32,942 bases of DNA, taken from assembly GCA_020351915.1 (NCBI GenBank), contig CP070673.1:4371197-4404138 (forward strand), written 5' to 3'. A program made the translations under genes and the position numbers. The DNA comes from Deltaproteobacteria bacterium (GTDB lineage Bacteria; Desulfobacterota; DSM-4660; Desulfatiglandales; B25-G16). Positions 1 to 9,149 of the stretch are shown piece by piece. The first letter of the stretch is position 1. Each line of letters begins with the position of its first letter. Below the pieces are notes generated by a model that was not told where the DNA came from, searched no databases, and was given only the letters and a program-made list of their open reading frames with translations.

Positions 1-1
1 T

Positions 2-2011
2 GAAAGAGAACTCCAAAAAAGGGGTGTGCACACGGTATACGATCTCTTATATCTCCTTCCCCGTTCATATCAGGACCGCAGAAGATTTGTCTCCATTCAT
101 GAGATCAGGTCCGGTGAGAGCGCCCTCATCAAGGGCAGAATACTCAAACTCAAGACACTCAGACTCAAATACCGGACGGTCCTTGAAATACTCATAGGGA
201 GTGAAAATGGTTTCATATCCGCCAGATGGATGGGAGCACCGCAGTACCTCTTCAGGTTTAAAAGGGGAGAGGATATTATCCTCTATGGTCAATTCCGCCA
301 ATTAGGAAACGTACTGGTGACCTATCACCCTGAGATCATAGAAAAGGGAGATCATCAGGAAACAGGCAGACTCGTGCCGGTCTATCCTGAAGTCGAGGGA
401 ATATCACAGCGAAGGATGAGGCGGGTTCTCATGGACACGATAACCCAATTTACCCAAGACCTTAGAGATCCGCTGCCTGCTGGTATAAGGGAGGCAAGAG
501 GGCTTCTCCGTTTGGATGAGGCATTCAGGGAGGCACACTTCCCAATTGGATCGAGACCTCATGACCCGCGTACCCAAAGAGCTCCAGCACTGAGAAGGCT
601 CATATTTGATGAGTTTTTCATGCTTCAGCTCGCCTTGGCACTCAAGAGAAACCAGGTATCTCAACAGAGAGGAATAGCCTTCAAAAAACAAGAGGTGGAA
701 GAGCTGGATCGCTTTCTCCCTTTTGAGCTCACCGGATCGCAAATCAGGGTAATTCGTGAGATTGTAGAGGACATGAGCCGGCCAGTTCCCATGAACAGAC
801 TGCTTCAGGGTGATGTGGGCTGCGGCAAGACCGTAGTTGCACTTATCGCTGCGCGGATGGCCGTGAGGAATGGCTATCAAGTTGCATTCATGGCACCTAC
901 CCAGATTCTTGCTGAACAGCACTATTTCAGCACCTTCGAGCTCATCGAAAGATTGAATCTTACACCAGCATTGCTCACCAGCGGGATGGGCGCCCGAGCG
1001 GATGAGGTGAGGGATCTGGTCCAACAGGGGAAGGTGGACATCCTTATCGGCACCCATGCCCTCATTCAAGAAAGTGTGAAATTCCACTGCCTGGGCCTTG
1101 TGATTATCGACGAGCAACACAGATTCGGCGTAGCACAGAGGGCTCTGCTCAAGCAGAAGGGCGTAAGTCCGGATCTGCTTACCATGACCGCTACCCCTAT
1201 CCCGCGTACCCTGGGCCTCACCCTGTACGGAGATCTCGACATATCCGTGATAGATGAGCTGCCCGTGGGGAGAAAACCAATTCAGACAACGCTCTTCCAT
1301 GAAAAGGATCGCGGTAAGGTCTATGCAATCCTGAGACAGGAGATAAACAAGGGAAGGCAGGCCTATATGGTCTATCCCCTCATCGAGGAGTCAGAAAAGA
1401 TGGATCTTAATGCTGCCACACAGATGGCAGAGAAGCTCAGGAGTGTGTTCCCTGAATTCCGAATAGCTTTGATCCATGGCAGAATGCCCCTGGACCAGAG
1501 AGAGGCGATAATGGAGGAATTCAAAGAAGGGGCCATACACATCCTGGTTTCAACCACGGTTATCGAGGTAGGTATAGATATCCGCAATGCCACCCTTATG
1601 ATTATTGAGAACGCCGAGAGGTTTGGCCTCTCACAGATCCATCAGCTCAGAGGCAGGGTGGGAAGAAGTTCTTACCCTTCACAGTGTGTGCTCGTAAGCT
1701 CGCACCGCAGACTCGGCGATGCGGGGAAAAGGCTCAGAATTATAGAGAAAACCACTGATGGATTCAGGATTGCCGAGGAAGACCTCGCCATAAGGGGGCC
1801 AGGAGAGTTTCTGGGCGTCAAGCAGTCAGGATTCTACCAGTTCAGAGCAGGCAACATCATGAGGGATGCACGGATACTTACCCAGGCACGGCAAGAGGCA
1901 TTCAAGCTGGTTGAGATACGGCCTGAGCTTGCCCATCAAACCTTTCACCTTCTCACGCACTTGTTCAGACGTGGAAACCAGGGGGAGGATGAATTTGTAG
2001 ACGTGTTGTGA
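2..2011 (+). CDS. recG: ATP-dependent DNA helicase RecG (5' end outside window)
   Basis: RecG is the monomeric superfamily 2 helicase that remodels stalled replication forks and Holliday junctions. The reading frame is open to the left edge. The first in-frame start-like codon, GTG at 26, is not the true start, because the residues before it already match the N-terminal RecG segment leading into DLLYLLPRSYQDRR. An OB-fold wedge region follows. Counting from GTG26, Walker A GDVGCGKT is at 262-269, the DEQH box at 362-365 and the TATPIPRT motif at about 388-395, with the helicase C domain after it. The C-terminal DLAIRGPGEFLG block is the typical RecG ending. About 670 codons are visible against a usual 690-800, so a modest N-terminal part is missing. 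It converges on the peptidase-like gene 63 bp downstream. Identity is secure; only the start is unseen. Confidence 0.97.
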   Translation, partial: ERELQKRGVHTVYDLLYLLPRSYQDRRRFVSIHEIRSGESALIKGRILKLKTLRLKYRTVLEILIGSENGFISARWMGAPQYLFRFKRGEDIILYGQFRQLGNVLVTYHPEIIEKGDHQETGRLVPVYPEVEGISQRRMRRVLMDTITQFTQDLRDPLPAGIREARGLLRLDEAFREAHFPIGSRPHDPRTQRAPALRRLIFDEFFMLQLALALKRNQVSQQRGIAFKKQEVEELDRFLPFELTGSQIRVIREIVEDMSRPVPMNRLLQGDVGCGKTVVALIAARMAVRNGYQVAFMAPTQILAEQHYFSTFELIERLNLTPALLTSGMGARADEVRDLVQQGKVDILIGTHALIQESVKFHCLGLVIIDEQHRFGVAQRALLKQKGVSPDLLTMTATPIPRTLGLTLYGDLDISVIDELPVGRKPIQTTLFHEKDRGKVYAILRQEINKGRQAYMVYPLIEESEKMDLNAATQMAEKLRSVFPEFRIALIHGRMPLDQREAIMEEFKEGAIHILVSTTVIEVGIDIRNATLMIIENAERFGLSQIHQLRGRVGRSSYPSQCVLVSSHRRLGDAGKRLRIIEKTTDGFRIAEEDLAIRGPGEFLGVKQSGFYQFRAGNIMRDARILTQARQEAFKLVEIRPELAHQTFHLLTHLFRRGNQGEDEFVDVL

Positions 2012-2074
2012 GGTTCCCGACAGCTCCCACAAACATACACCTATTCTGGCTCGTCAAACTCCCTATCGCAACTC

Positions 2075-3031
2075 TCAATCAGCCCGTAAGTCATCATCTT
2101 CCCTCTGCCATTGCTCAAATATCTGCCTCTTTGCCTTCCTCTTTCTCACGTATCCAAGGATAAAAACAATGGTGACTAAAAACCACAGGGTTGTGGTGCT
2201 GGTAATGATAGGGATCCAGCTGAACCGCAATTTCAGATAGTCTTTCCACCGCTCCTCGAGCTCATCCCGCCGGAAGCTGTAGACCCTTACCAAGACTTCT
2301 TCCAAGCCTGTGCCGCTACCATATTCCCTGATAAATTGATGAAACTTATCTTTTCCGTACTTGCTCATCAAAAAGGACACAAGGTAGAAACTCTGCACGT
2401 AGGCCAGCTCTGCTCTGGTCACCTCATGGGGAAAGCGATCAGTTATCTCAGAGAGGGGGATCAGGGAGTCAGTGAGTACTGCCCGAGTGATGGCGGAAAC
2501 CCGGGAGAAGTTCCACTCCCTGGATTCGTACATGGCCAACCCCTCATCCAACCAGCGGGGAACCTCTTCCCTCCCCTCAAATGCTCTCCCCACAGCAATG
2601 TGGGTGAGTTCGTGCCTAAAAACTTTCTCTAAATCGATATGCCCCCTTTTGATAGCCCTGGGAGATTTTAGGATTATCAGGTTCAGGCTCGGGTAAGCGA
2701 CCCCTGCTGACCACGAAGGCACCCATCCTCCCGGTTGAATTTCTTGATACTTCCTGGGTGACGGGGCAATATAGACCTGCGTTAGCCCCTTGAAATCAAA
2801 GCCAAGGTCCTCCACTATTTCCCTTCTCATTCCCTCAGCCCGATCAATTAAGGATCCCGCCAATCTTTCATCGCCGGCATGAAAGTAAAAGGCAAAATGA
2901 GAGGTGGTGGTCCGCTTAAAATCCGAAGCAGAGCTCACCAAGGGGATAAAAAGGCATATGACAATTGTGGCAATCGAGAATTTAGCCTTCATTAACACGA
3001 TAAGCGACATCACAGGATGTTCCGAACTCAA
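2075..3031 (-). CDS. peptidase MA-like (gluzincin) membrane-anchored protein
   Basis: Putative extracytoplasmic zinc metallopeptidase-like protein. An N-terminal hydrophobic segment (about residues 14-36, ending SSAS) looks like a signal peptide or anchor. The HELTH motif at 140-144 and downstream WLDEGLA with Glu163 form the HExxH...E arrangement of gluzincins of the peptidase MA-like family. A single hydrophobic helix at about 272-296 is followed by a basic KRKAKR tail, so the catalytic domain should lie outside the cytoplasm with a short cytoplasmic tail. The start used is TTG at 3031, which has GGAAGG six bases upstream. ATG codons at 3010 and 2992 are alternatives, and the latter gives a more compact signal sequence. 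The substrate cannot be deduced. It stands alone between recG and the ABC transporter terminator. Confidence 0.75.
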   Translation of the reverse strand: MSSEHPVMSLIVLMKAKFSIATIVICLFIPLVSSASDFKRTTTSHFAFYFHAGDERLAGSLIDRAEGMRREIVEDLGFDFKGLTQVYIAPSPRKYQEIQPGGWVPSWSAGVAYPSLNLIILKSPRAIKRGHIDLEKVFRHELTHIAVGRAFEGREEVPRWLDEGLAMYESREWNFSRVSAITRAVLTDSLIPLSEITDRFPHEVTRAELAYVQSFYLVSFLMSKYGKDKFHQFIREYGSGTGLEEVLVRVYSFRRDELEERWKDYLKLRFSWIPIITSTTTLWFLVTIVFILGYVRKRKAKRQIFEQWQREDDDLRAD

Positions 3032-3083
3032 ACCTTGCCTTCCGCCAGCGCTTGCCAGTGATTATTTTCTGCGCAGATAAGAC

Positions 3084-3107
3084 AAAAATCCCGTCATGAT
3101 GCCGGGA
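3084..3107 (-). terminator. Rho-independent terminator of the amino-acid ABC transporter operon
   Basis: On the minus strand a short TCCCG/CGGGA stem with a nine-base loop is followed directly by TTTTT. It lies 44 bp after the ABC ATPase stop codon, where the operon should end. The stem is only 5 bp, so the terminator may be weak. Confidence 0.6.
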
Positions 3108-3150
3108 CCATTGCATTCTGGAAATAGAACAAAGAGAGGTTTTCTGAAGA

Positions 3151-3888
3151 TCAAAGGATCTGGCTCAGGAATAGTTTGGTTCTCTCGTGAACAGGGTTGG
3201 TAAAGAAGTGTTCAGCCGTTCCTTCCTCCACGATCTGGCCCTCGTCCATAAACACGACCCGGTCTGAAACCTCCCGGGCAAACCCCATTTCGTGGGTGAC
3301 CACGACCATGGTCATACCCTCCTTGGCAAGGGTTTTCATAACATCCAAAACCTCACCAATCATTTCAGGGTCCAGCGCTGATGTCGCCTCATCAAACATC
3401 ATGATTTTCGGGTGCATTGCCAGGGCCCGGGCAATGGCAACCCGCTGCTGCTGCCCGCCCGAAAGCTGAGAAGGATAGACATTTTCTTTTTCCAGAATCC
3501 CCACCTTACGGAGAAGACCCCGGGAGAGTTCAGTCGCCTCTTCCTTATCTCTTTTCCGTACAACTATCTGAGCCAAAGTTACATTCTCAAGCACGGTCTT
3601 ATGGGGGAATAGGTTAAAAAGCTGAAAAACCATGCCGATTTCTTCTCGGATCTCGTTAATGTTTACGCTCTTGTCATAGATGTTAACGCCATCGATAAGG
3701 ATTTCACCGCTATCTATCTCGTCAAGTCGATTCAAGCACCTCAAAAACGTGCTCTTCCCAGACCCACTGGGGCCAATGATGACCACCACCTCTCCCTTCT
3801 TGATATCGGTTGAAAAGTCGACGAGGGCCTTCACCTCCCTGCGATCAGGAGTCTTGAATGTCTTGCAAACGTTACGAGCCTCAATCAC
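3151..3888 (-). CDS. polar amino acid ABC transporter, ATP-binding protein (GlnQ/HisP type)
   Basis: Cytoplasmic ATPase subunit that drives uptake of a polar amino acid. From a GTG start it is 245 residues, normal for the GlnQ/HisP/ArtP family. Visible motifs are Walker [10 protein letters not shown] (39-47), the Q-loop region [10 protein letters not shown], signature LSGGQ (142-146), Walker B MMFDE with D166-E167, and the H-loop [12 protein letters not shown] at 3888 is chosen because AAAGGAGG sits 10 bases upstream; the longer TTG start at 3897 leaves only one base between that site and the codon. The start lies inside the end of the permease gene, so translation is probably coupled. It is the last gene of the order binding protein, permease, ATPase. 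The exact amino acid is not readable from sequence. Confidence 0.93.
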   Translation of the reverse strand: MIEARNVCKTFKTPDRREVKALVDFSTDIKKGEVVVIIGPSGSGKSTFLRCLNRLDEIDSGEILIDGVNIYDKSVNINEIREEIGMVFQLFNLFPHKTVLENVTLAQIVVRKRDKEEATELSRGLLRKVGILEKENVYPSQLSGGQQQRVAIARALAMHPKIMMFDEATSALDPEMIGEVLDVMKTLAKEGMTMVVVTHEMGFAREVSDRVVFMDEGQIVEEGTAEHFFTNPVHERTKLFLSQIL

Positions 3889-4678
3889 TGATGGCAAGCC
3901 TCCTTTCGATGTATTGGGTCGCCATGGAGAGGGTGAACGTCATCACCAGGTACAGGAACGCGACGGTAAAGTATATCTCGAAGGCGTGATAGGTTCTCGC
4001 TACCGCTTGCTGTCCCTGAAACATGAGATCCGCCAGGGCGATAACCGAAACCAGGGAAGAATCCTTTACCAAAGAGATGAACTGGCCGGCCAAGGGAGGA
4101 ATGATGCGCTTGAAGGCCTGGGGGAGAATGATATGGCGCATGGCCTCGGCGTATGACATGCCAAGGGAGCGAGACGCCTCCATCTGACCCTTATGAATCG
4201 ATTGGATCCCTGCCCGGACGATTTCACCCACGTAGGCTCCTGCAAAGATTGACAGAGCGGCTGTGCCAGCCGCAAATGCAGAAAGCCTAAGCATAGATCC
4301 CACAAAGAAATAGATGATATAGATCTGAACAAGGAGCGGCGTGTTTCTGATGACCTCCACATAAGCCAGCGAGAGCCCCTTTGTCACCGGCTCATGGGAG
4401 AGCCTGGCAATGCCTACAATCGTTCCGATGATGATGGCGAAAAAGATTGAAGCAATAGAGATCTTTAATGTCAACACGAAGCCGATCATCAGAATGCCCA
4501 TCCTGAGCCTCGGCGCTGCGTCTTCAGCGGATTTTGCACCATAGTATACCAGCATCTCGGGGATCTTCTCCCAGTGCCAGATGTAGGTGATTCCCCTCGT
4601 CGCGAAGAAGTAATAGCTAGTTCCCAGGATGATGGCCAGAATGAGCAGGGTGATCAATGATCTCTTGTTAAAGGTCAA
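3881..4678 (-). CDS. polar amino acid ABC transporter, permease (HisM/GlnP type)
   Basis: Inner-membrane permease of a polar amino acid uptake system. At 265 residues it has an N-terminal transmembrane segment and about four further hydrophobic helices, plus the cytoplasmic EAA loop ([20 protein letters not shown]) that docks onto the ATPase. The sequence [17 protein letters not shown] is characteristic of the HisMQ/GlnP family. The start is TTG at 4678, supported by GGGAGG six bases upstream. Only one permease gene is present, so the channel is presumably a homodimer. The gene overlaps the ATPase gene downstream and is separated from the binding-protein gene by a 62-bp spacer containing a stable stem-loop. 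Confidence 0.93.
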   Translation of the reverse strand: MTFNKRSLITLLILAIILGTSYYFFATRGITYIWHWEKIPEMLVYYGAKSAEDAAPRLRMGILMIGFVLTLKISIASIFFAIIIGTIVGIARLSHEPVTKGLSLAYVEVIRNTPLLVQIYIIYFFVGSMLRLSAFAAGTAALSIFAGAYVGEIVRAGIQSIHKGQMEASRSLGMSYAEAMRHIILPQAFKRIIPPLAGQFISLVKDSSLVSVIALADLMFQGQQAVARTYHAFEIYFTVAFLYLVMTFTLSMATQYIERRLAISD

Positions 4679-4704
4679 ACCGAGCCTCCCTCATTCGGAC
4701 GAGA

Positions 4705-4728
4705 GGGGAATGCGATTCCGCATCCCCC
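4705..4728 (-). promoter_or_regulatory. intercistronic stem-loop between binding-protein and permease genes
   Basis: On the transcribed minus strand GGGGGATGCG and CGCATTCCCC pair over 10 bp with one G-U pair and a four-base loop. No U-run follows. Such structures in ABC operons commonly protect the 3' end of the binding-protein message or partly stop polymerase, giving excess binding protein; that role is inferred here. Confidence 0.55.
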
Positions 4729-4740
4729 GTCCCGTTCCTG

Positions 4741-5589
4741 TTATTGTTTCTGTTTCCCGGCCATTTCTATTATGTACTCTACGAACCATTTCTCTTTGAG
4801 TTGATCCCAGCGACCATCACCGCGAACCTGTGCCAGAAAGTTATTGAGCCAGTTAAGAAAGTCCGGGTCCCCCTTACGAATGGCCCATGCCAGCGGTTCG
4901 TAAGTGAGGGGCTCGTAGATCCCCACGGTTTTGTCCCTATACATGGCCGCAAAAACCCGGACCTGTGGCTCATCATAGATGAAGGCGTCGGCGAGACCGT
5001 TGGCCACCTGAAGGGCTCCCTCGGCCTCCATCTTGAACAGTCGCAGGGTCGCCTTTGGCAGCAGCCTTTCGGCGGTAAATGCGCCCGTCACGCCCAGTTT
5101 GCTGGTGACAATCACACCCTTCTTGTTGAGATCATGGTAGCTTTTGTATTTGTCCCTGTCCTTTCTCTGAATCAGCAGGCACTGGCCGATGTAGTAGTAA
5201 GGATCGCAAAAGTTGATCTTGAGATTTCGGCTTTGAAGAACCGTCATCCCGGACATGATGATGTCAAACTTGTGGGTCATCAGGGCAGGGATAATCCCTT
5301 CCCAGGCCGTATTGATCAGCTTGACCTTTTTTTCTCCACCTTCACCGAAAATGGCCTTTCCCATTTCATAGGCCATATCAACGTCGAAGCCAACAATATT
5401 CCCCTTCTCATCCTGCATTTCAAAGGGCTGATAACCTGCCTCCAGGCCGACCAGAAGCTGGCCGCGCTTCAGGATTTCTTCAAGAGCTGATGCCTTCGCG
5501 GCATCTTCTGTGGTGAAGGCCATTGCAGAGCCGAGGCAAAACGATCCAACAAATATCACACTTAAAAGTACGAACAGTAACTTTTTCAT
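4741..5589 (-). CDS. amino acid ABC transporter, periplasmic substrate-binding protein (family 3)
   Basis: Extracytoplasmic binding protein of the polar amino acid transporter, 282 residues, the usual size. It begins with a classical signal peptide (MKKLLF, a hydrophobic core, then SAMA at about 21-24); Cys18 does not sit in a lipobox, so it is probably a soluble periplasmic protein. The mature domain opens with LLVGLEAGYQPFEMQDEKG and GFDVDMAYEMGKAI, the family 3 solute-binding signature, and later has the hinge-region motif FCDPYYYIGQ. ATG at 5589 is preceded by GGAGAGGAG. It is the first gene of the operon, with a candidate promoter about 220 bp upstream. The ligand is not predictable with confidence; a polar amino acid is expected. 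Confidence 0.93.
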   Translation of the reverse strand: MKKLLFVLLSVIFVGSFCLGSAMAFTTEDAAKASALEEILKRGQLLVGLEAGYQPFEMQDEKGNIVGFDVDMAYEMGKAIFGEGGEKKVKLINTAWEGIIPALMTHKFDIIMSGMTVLQSRNLKINFCDPYYYIGQCLLIQRKDRDKYKSYHDLNKKGVIVTSKLGVTGAFTAERLLPKATLRLFKMEAEGALQVANGLADAFIYDEPQVRVFAAMYRDKTVGIYEPLTYEPLAWAIRKGDPDFLNWLNNFLAQVRGDGRWDQLKEKWFVEYIIEMAGKQKQ

Positions 5590-5809
5590 CTTAGACTCCT
5601 CTCCTTAATGTGAATGAAAGACAAGCGAGAAACTATGGGCTTAATATTGCCCTATTTTAACAAATATCTTTCAGTGTCACCTCCTTTCTCTCTTCATTTT
5701 AACTCCGATAAGCAATAGTCCTCTCCTCCCCTATTCCCGTACCAGTCAGTCTTTCCCATACCTCTTGTAAAGGAAAGATCACCTTTATCTTGAATAATAA
5801 CTTTTGAAC

Positions 5810-5837
5810 TTTACAAACTATTTTCCAATAATGTCAA
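5810..5837 (-). promoter_or_regulatory. candidate sigma-70 promoter for the amino-acid ABC operon
   Basis: On the minus strand a perfect TTGACA (5832-5837) is followed after 16 bp by TGTAAA (5810-5815), in AT-rich DNA. A transcript from here would have a leader of about 215 nt before the binding-protein ATG. The -10 box is only a 4/6 match. Confidence 0.4.
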
Positions 5838-5856
5838 CAAGTTTATTAAATTGGAA

Positions 5857-6741
5857 TCATCGCTCCTTTCTCCCCTTTCTCGATGAAATGATAATAGCAA
5901 GAAAGATGAGAACTATCCCAATGCCTTGAAAAGTCTTTATCGTTTCACGAAAAATGATATAGGCCAGGATGGAGGCTCCAACGGGTTCCCCTAAAATGGT
6001 GATAGCGACCATACTGGTTTTCAAGTGTTTCAGTGCCCAATTAATGGCTGTATGGCCAATGAGCTGGGGAACAACGGCAAGGGAGAGCCATGTAACGGTA
6101 CGAGCTTGCCTTGTATCCAGCAAAGGGTATTCCCCATGAGACAGAGGCGATCAATAGAAAACACGCCGAGAACGTGTAAACCATGGAGGTATACGACAAC
6201 ACATCCATCTCCTCCCTTAATTTCGACACAACCATGAGGTAGCCGCTGGTCATGATGGCACCCAGGAGGGCAAGCACATCTCCCAAGAGGAATGATGGGT
6301 TCTTATTGAAAGGCCTTGGAGGCCACTATCACCGATTGCCAGAATAACGCTTCCAGAAAAAGAAAGGATAATACCGAGGATAAGCTCAGGGGGCTGTTTT
6401 TCTCTGAACAAGAGATAGGAAAAGAGTCCCACAAAAATGGGGTTTGTCGTAACAAGGCCTACACTGCTTGCCACAGAGGTGAATTTCGGGGAGCTTATCC
6501 AAAATGAAAAATGGAGAGATAAGAAGAAACCTCCCAGCACGCCAATAAGAAGCTGTCTCTTGCTAAATGAAGCAAATCGTATCCCTCTCCCTTTTGCGAT
6601 AGTTAGTAAGATGATCGAGGAGATTGTAAGCCCGTAGGTAGCAATCATAATGGAGGGCGCATCATCCCAAAATCACATGAAAATAGAGGCAAAGGAAATG
6701 GCGACGATACCAACAGACATGCATGCAAATATTCTAACCAA
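5857..6741 (-). pseudogene. disrupted EamA/DMT-family transporter
   Basis: Remnant of a drug/metabolite transporter superfamily permease (two EamA domains, about ten helices). A TTG start at 6741 with GGGAGG six bases upstream opens a frame whose residues resemble the EamA N-terminus (GIVAISFASIF), but codon 23 is TGA (6673-6675), just before DDAPSIMIATYGL. The frame then runs to about 6295, where the protein continues in a second frame from NPSFLLGDVLALLGAIMTSG. It shifts again near 6110-6125 into a third frame carrying TVTWLSLAVVPQLIGHTAIN and the last helices, with stop at 5857. Joined, the pieces cover a full-length transporter of about 290 residues. Three independent lesions argue for a true pseudogene, although draft-assembly error could explain the two single-base shifts. 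Confidence 0.85.
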
Positions 6742-6920
6742 GCGCTGCCTCCCTTCTCATTTTTACGTACATTCCGGCTTCTGTTGAAACCATGGCGAGC
6801 AAGATAGAAAAAGTGCCGCAAAATGTGGTGGTTAGCTCCAAACTTATCATACCTGGAAACAAGGGATATTCCTGGCTGGTGAGAACTTCTGTTCAACAGG
6901 GCGCGGATATCTTTATGGGG

Positions 6921-8699
6921 TTAAGGTACGAGCAAACCCAACGTTTTCCCATCCCTAAGGTCAACGAGCCCTTCTTCACAGATCCTCAAAAAGGGTATGG
7001 CCGGGGTTGTTAGGGTAAGAAGGGTCAGCAAGGGATCGTCAAATGGAAAGCCCAGGTCCTGCATAGTTCTCCTTACTTCTTCCACCCTTTGTGCGATCGT
7101 GGGTATTGGTATATCAGACATGATCCCAAATATCGGCAAGGGGATTTCTGCCAGGATTTGCCCTTTGACACACACAGCAACTCCTCCCTGGAAGGCATAA
7201 ATTCGGTTCACGGCACCCGCCATATCCTCACCATTTTCACCCACAACAATGATATCCGATATATCCCAGGCAGCACTGCATGCAATTGCCCCTGCCCTTA
7301 AGCGAAACCCCTTGATAAGTCCCACAAAAGTCTTCCCGGGAACATGCCTCCGGTCAATGGCAGCTACCTTCAAAATGTCTTTTCTGACATCTGATCTGAT
7401 CTCACCCTGAATAACCGGCACAGACAGTATAAGTTCTTTGGTCACCAAATCCGTAACCTGGTCTATGACCCTGACACTCACATGGGTTGCCTCTTTTTCC
7501 ACGGGTAGAGAAAAATCGGCTGGCTCAAATTTTCGTGAGAGGTGAATGCTGTTCAGGCTCTGATCGGAAAAGGTATGTCTTCTTGCAGATACCAGAAGAT
7601 CCCCTTGCTTGGCAATAATCTTTCCCTTACTGATTACGTATTCGGCCTTAATGGTTTTGAGGTCGGGAATAATGACTATGTCAGCATATTTCCCCGGCGC
7701 AATCCCACCAATTATACCATCCAAGAAAAAATACTCTGCAACATTGATAGTGGCCATCTGGATAGCATGTATTGGATCAAAACCGCAATCAATGGCCTTC
7801 CGAACAACAAATTCCATATATCCCTTCCTCAGCAAATCCTCTGGTCCTATACCATCAGTAACCAAAATGAGCCTTCTGAGGTCAACCCCGGAATCCTTGA
7901 TTCTGGATATAGAATCAAGATCGCTTCGTATGCTTCCCTCCCTTATCATGACATGCATGCCCAGTCTTAATCGCTCAAGAACCTCTTCAGCATTTATCGG
8001 CTCATGGCAGGAGGATATACCAGAGGCTATATACGCCATAAGTTTCTCACCCTTTGCCCCTGCAGAATGCCCCTCTAATCTTTTGCCACTATCAAGAGTT
8101 TCCTTGAAAATTGGAAGATATTCTTCTGGTTCCTGTATCACCGTCTGCCAATAAGACTCGCCCAGCCCTAAAATATCATCTCTGGTAAGTAGTTTTTTGA
8201 GCACCCCTTTTGGGATACCTCGTGCCCTTTTACTTATGGAAACCATTGAGGGAACGGTACCAAAGATCTTGATAGGTTGATCACTGAGAGACGCCAGAAA
8301 ATCAACTACACCTTTGTAACCTACCGTGTAGAAAGGCTCCATGATCTCAGTGATAATTGTTGTTGTGCCACCAGCCATGGCATAGCGAAGAAACTCGCTT
8401 GCACTATAGAGCCACACAAGATGGGTATGGCCGTCAATAAGCCCTGGAATAATGGTTTTCCCTGTTGCGTCAATCACGTGAGTGTGGGGGCCGATCGTAT
8501 CTTCTGGATCATTTCCTACAGAAGCAATCCACTCCCCTTTTATGGTCACCGAATAATCCTCTAACAATTCACCGGTATATACATTCAGGATAGTTGCATT
8601 GATAAGAGCCAGATCAGCCTTTTCCTTACCGAGGGTAACGTTCATTAATTCCCTTGTTTTCTCTATGCCTCCTGTTGAGAGTATCCCATGCCTTCCCAT
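6921..8699 (-). CDS. adenine deaminase-family amidohydrolase (substrate uncertain)
   Basis: Metal-dependent amidohydrolase of the adenine deaminase (Ade) family; the classical reaction is adenine to hypoxanthine plus ammonia. It is 592 residues from ATG 8699, which has AAGGAG nine bases upstream; the TTG at 8756 lacks such support. Expected ligand positions are present: DGHTH (H91, H93), LGE (E181), EGHSAG (H211), SSCHEP (H232) and VTD (D282). The C-terminal Ade domain is clear (DIIVVGENGEDMA, EIPLPIFGIMS). It departs from typical Ade where DPHEIANV is expected (here EIMEPFYTV at about 118), where LGEVMN is expected (here LGESYW), and where TDD is expected (here TDG). Two other catabolic transcription units follow, so a purine or N-heterocycle substrate fits, but adenine itself is not assured. 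Confidence 0.8.
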   Translation of the reverse strand: MGRHGILSTGGIEKTRELMNVTLGKEKADLALINATILNVYTGELLEDYSVTIKGEWIASVGNDPEDTIGPHTHVIDATGKTIIPGLIDGHTHLVWLYSASEFLRYAMAGGTTTIITEIMEPFYTVGYKGVVDFLASLSDQPIKIFGTVPSMVSISKRARGIPKGVLKKLLTRDDILGLGESYWQTVIQEPEEYLPIFKETLDSGKRLEGHSAGAKGEKLMAYIASGISSCHEPINAEEVLERLRLGMHVMIREGSIRSDLDSISRIKDSGVDLRRLILVTDGIGPEDLLRKGYMEFVVRKAIDCGFDPIHAIQMATINVAEYFFLDGIIGGIAPGKYADIVIIPDLKTIKAEYVISKGKIIAKQGDLLVSARRHTFSDQSLNSIHLSRKFEPADFSLPVEKEATHVSVRVIDQVTDLVTKELILSVPVIQGEIRSDVRKDILKVAAIDRRHVPGKTFVGLIKGFRLRAGAIACSAAWDISDIIVVGENGEDMAGAVNRIYAFQGGVAVCVKGQILAEIPLPIFGIMSDIPIPTIAQRVEEVRRTMQDLGFPFDDPLLTLLTLTTPAIPFLRICEEGLVDLRDGKTLGLLVP

Positions 8700-8837
8700 A
8701 GTAGAAATCTCCTTAACTCCTGACAAACCTCTAGCACTCAGTCCGTCTTGGCTCAACCGTCAGCACGCCTTAAGAACAACGCATTGGCTAAGATCGTTTG
8801 TTTTGGATAAGAATGGCCCACGCTATTTAAGGTCTCA

Positions 8838-8907
8838 TAAACCCTCAATTATCAAGGCAGGCTGTCATTTTTCAACGCCAGCCCGATGCCTTTTTGCTGA
8901 GGGTTTA
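8838..8907. promoter_or_regulatory. nested hairpin in the deaminase/aldolase divergent spacer
   Basis: A perfect 10-bp inverted repeat (TAAACCCTCA 8838-8847, TGAGGGTTTA 8898-8907) encloses a second paired block, AAGGCA with TGCCTT and GGCTG with CAGCC, separated by a three-base bulge. On the plus strand a T6 run follows shortly after (GCTATTTTTT), as in a terminator, but no plus-strand gene lies upstream. On the minus strand it would lie about 140-210 nt upstream of the deaminase start. It matches no riboswitch I recognise. The rest of the 8700-9149 spacer shows no gene. Confidence 0.55.
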
Positions 8908-9149
8908 GCTATTTTTTAACAATTTAGCAACCCCTATTTTGAAAAAAAGTATCGGCCCGCTTAACGCAAGCTGCCATATTATTTCCAAGCAAGTCAGCGA
9001 GTCAAGAGGAAAGAAATATTGACCAATTCCAAATCTCTTGCCTTTTTGTCATTTTCATCCCTCTTGACTCCTAGCCACTTCATTTCTATAATCATCGCGG
9101 ACACCGTTTCTTTATGCGAATCCAGCCACTTTGAAAGGAGGGCTATCTT

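Noticed and set aside
404-1300. Long open frame on the minus strand opposite recG
   Set aside because: It lies wholly antisense to clear RecG helicase motifs and its translation resembles no protein family.
4744-5490. 248-codon open frame on the plus strand opposite the binding-protein gene
   Set aside because: It mirrors the binding-protein frame, has no family signature, and the minus-strand gene has a signal peptide and ribosome binding site.
6673-6675. In-frame TGA in the EamA gene as selenocysteine
   Set aside because: Transporters of this family have no selenocysteine, no SECIS-like hairpin follows, and two further frameshifts show the gene is decayed.
8700-9149. Purine riboswitch upstream of the deaminase gene
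   Set aside because: The three-way junction and conserved core bases are missing; only a single nested hairpin is seen.
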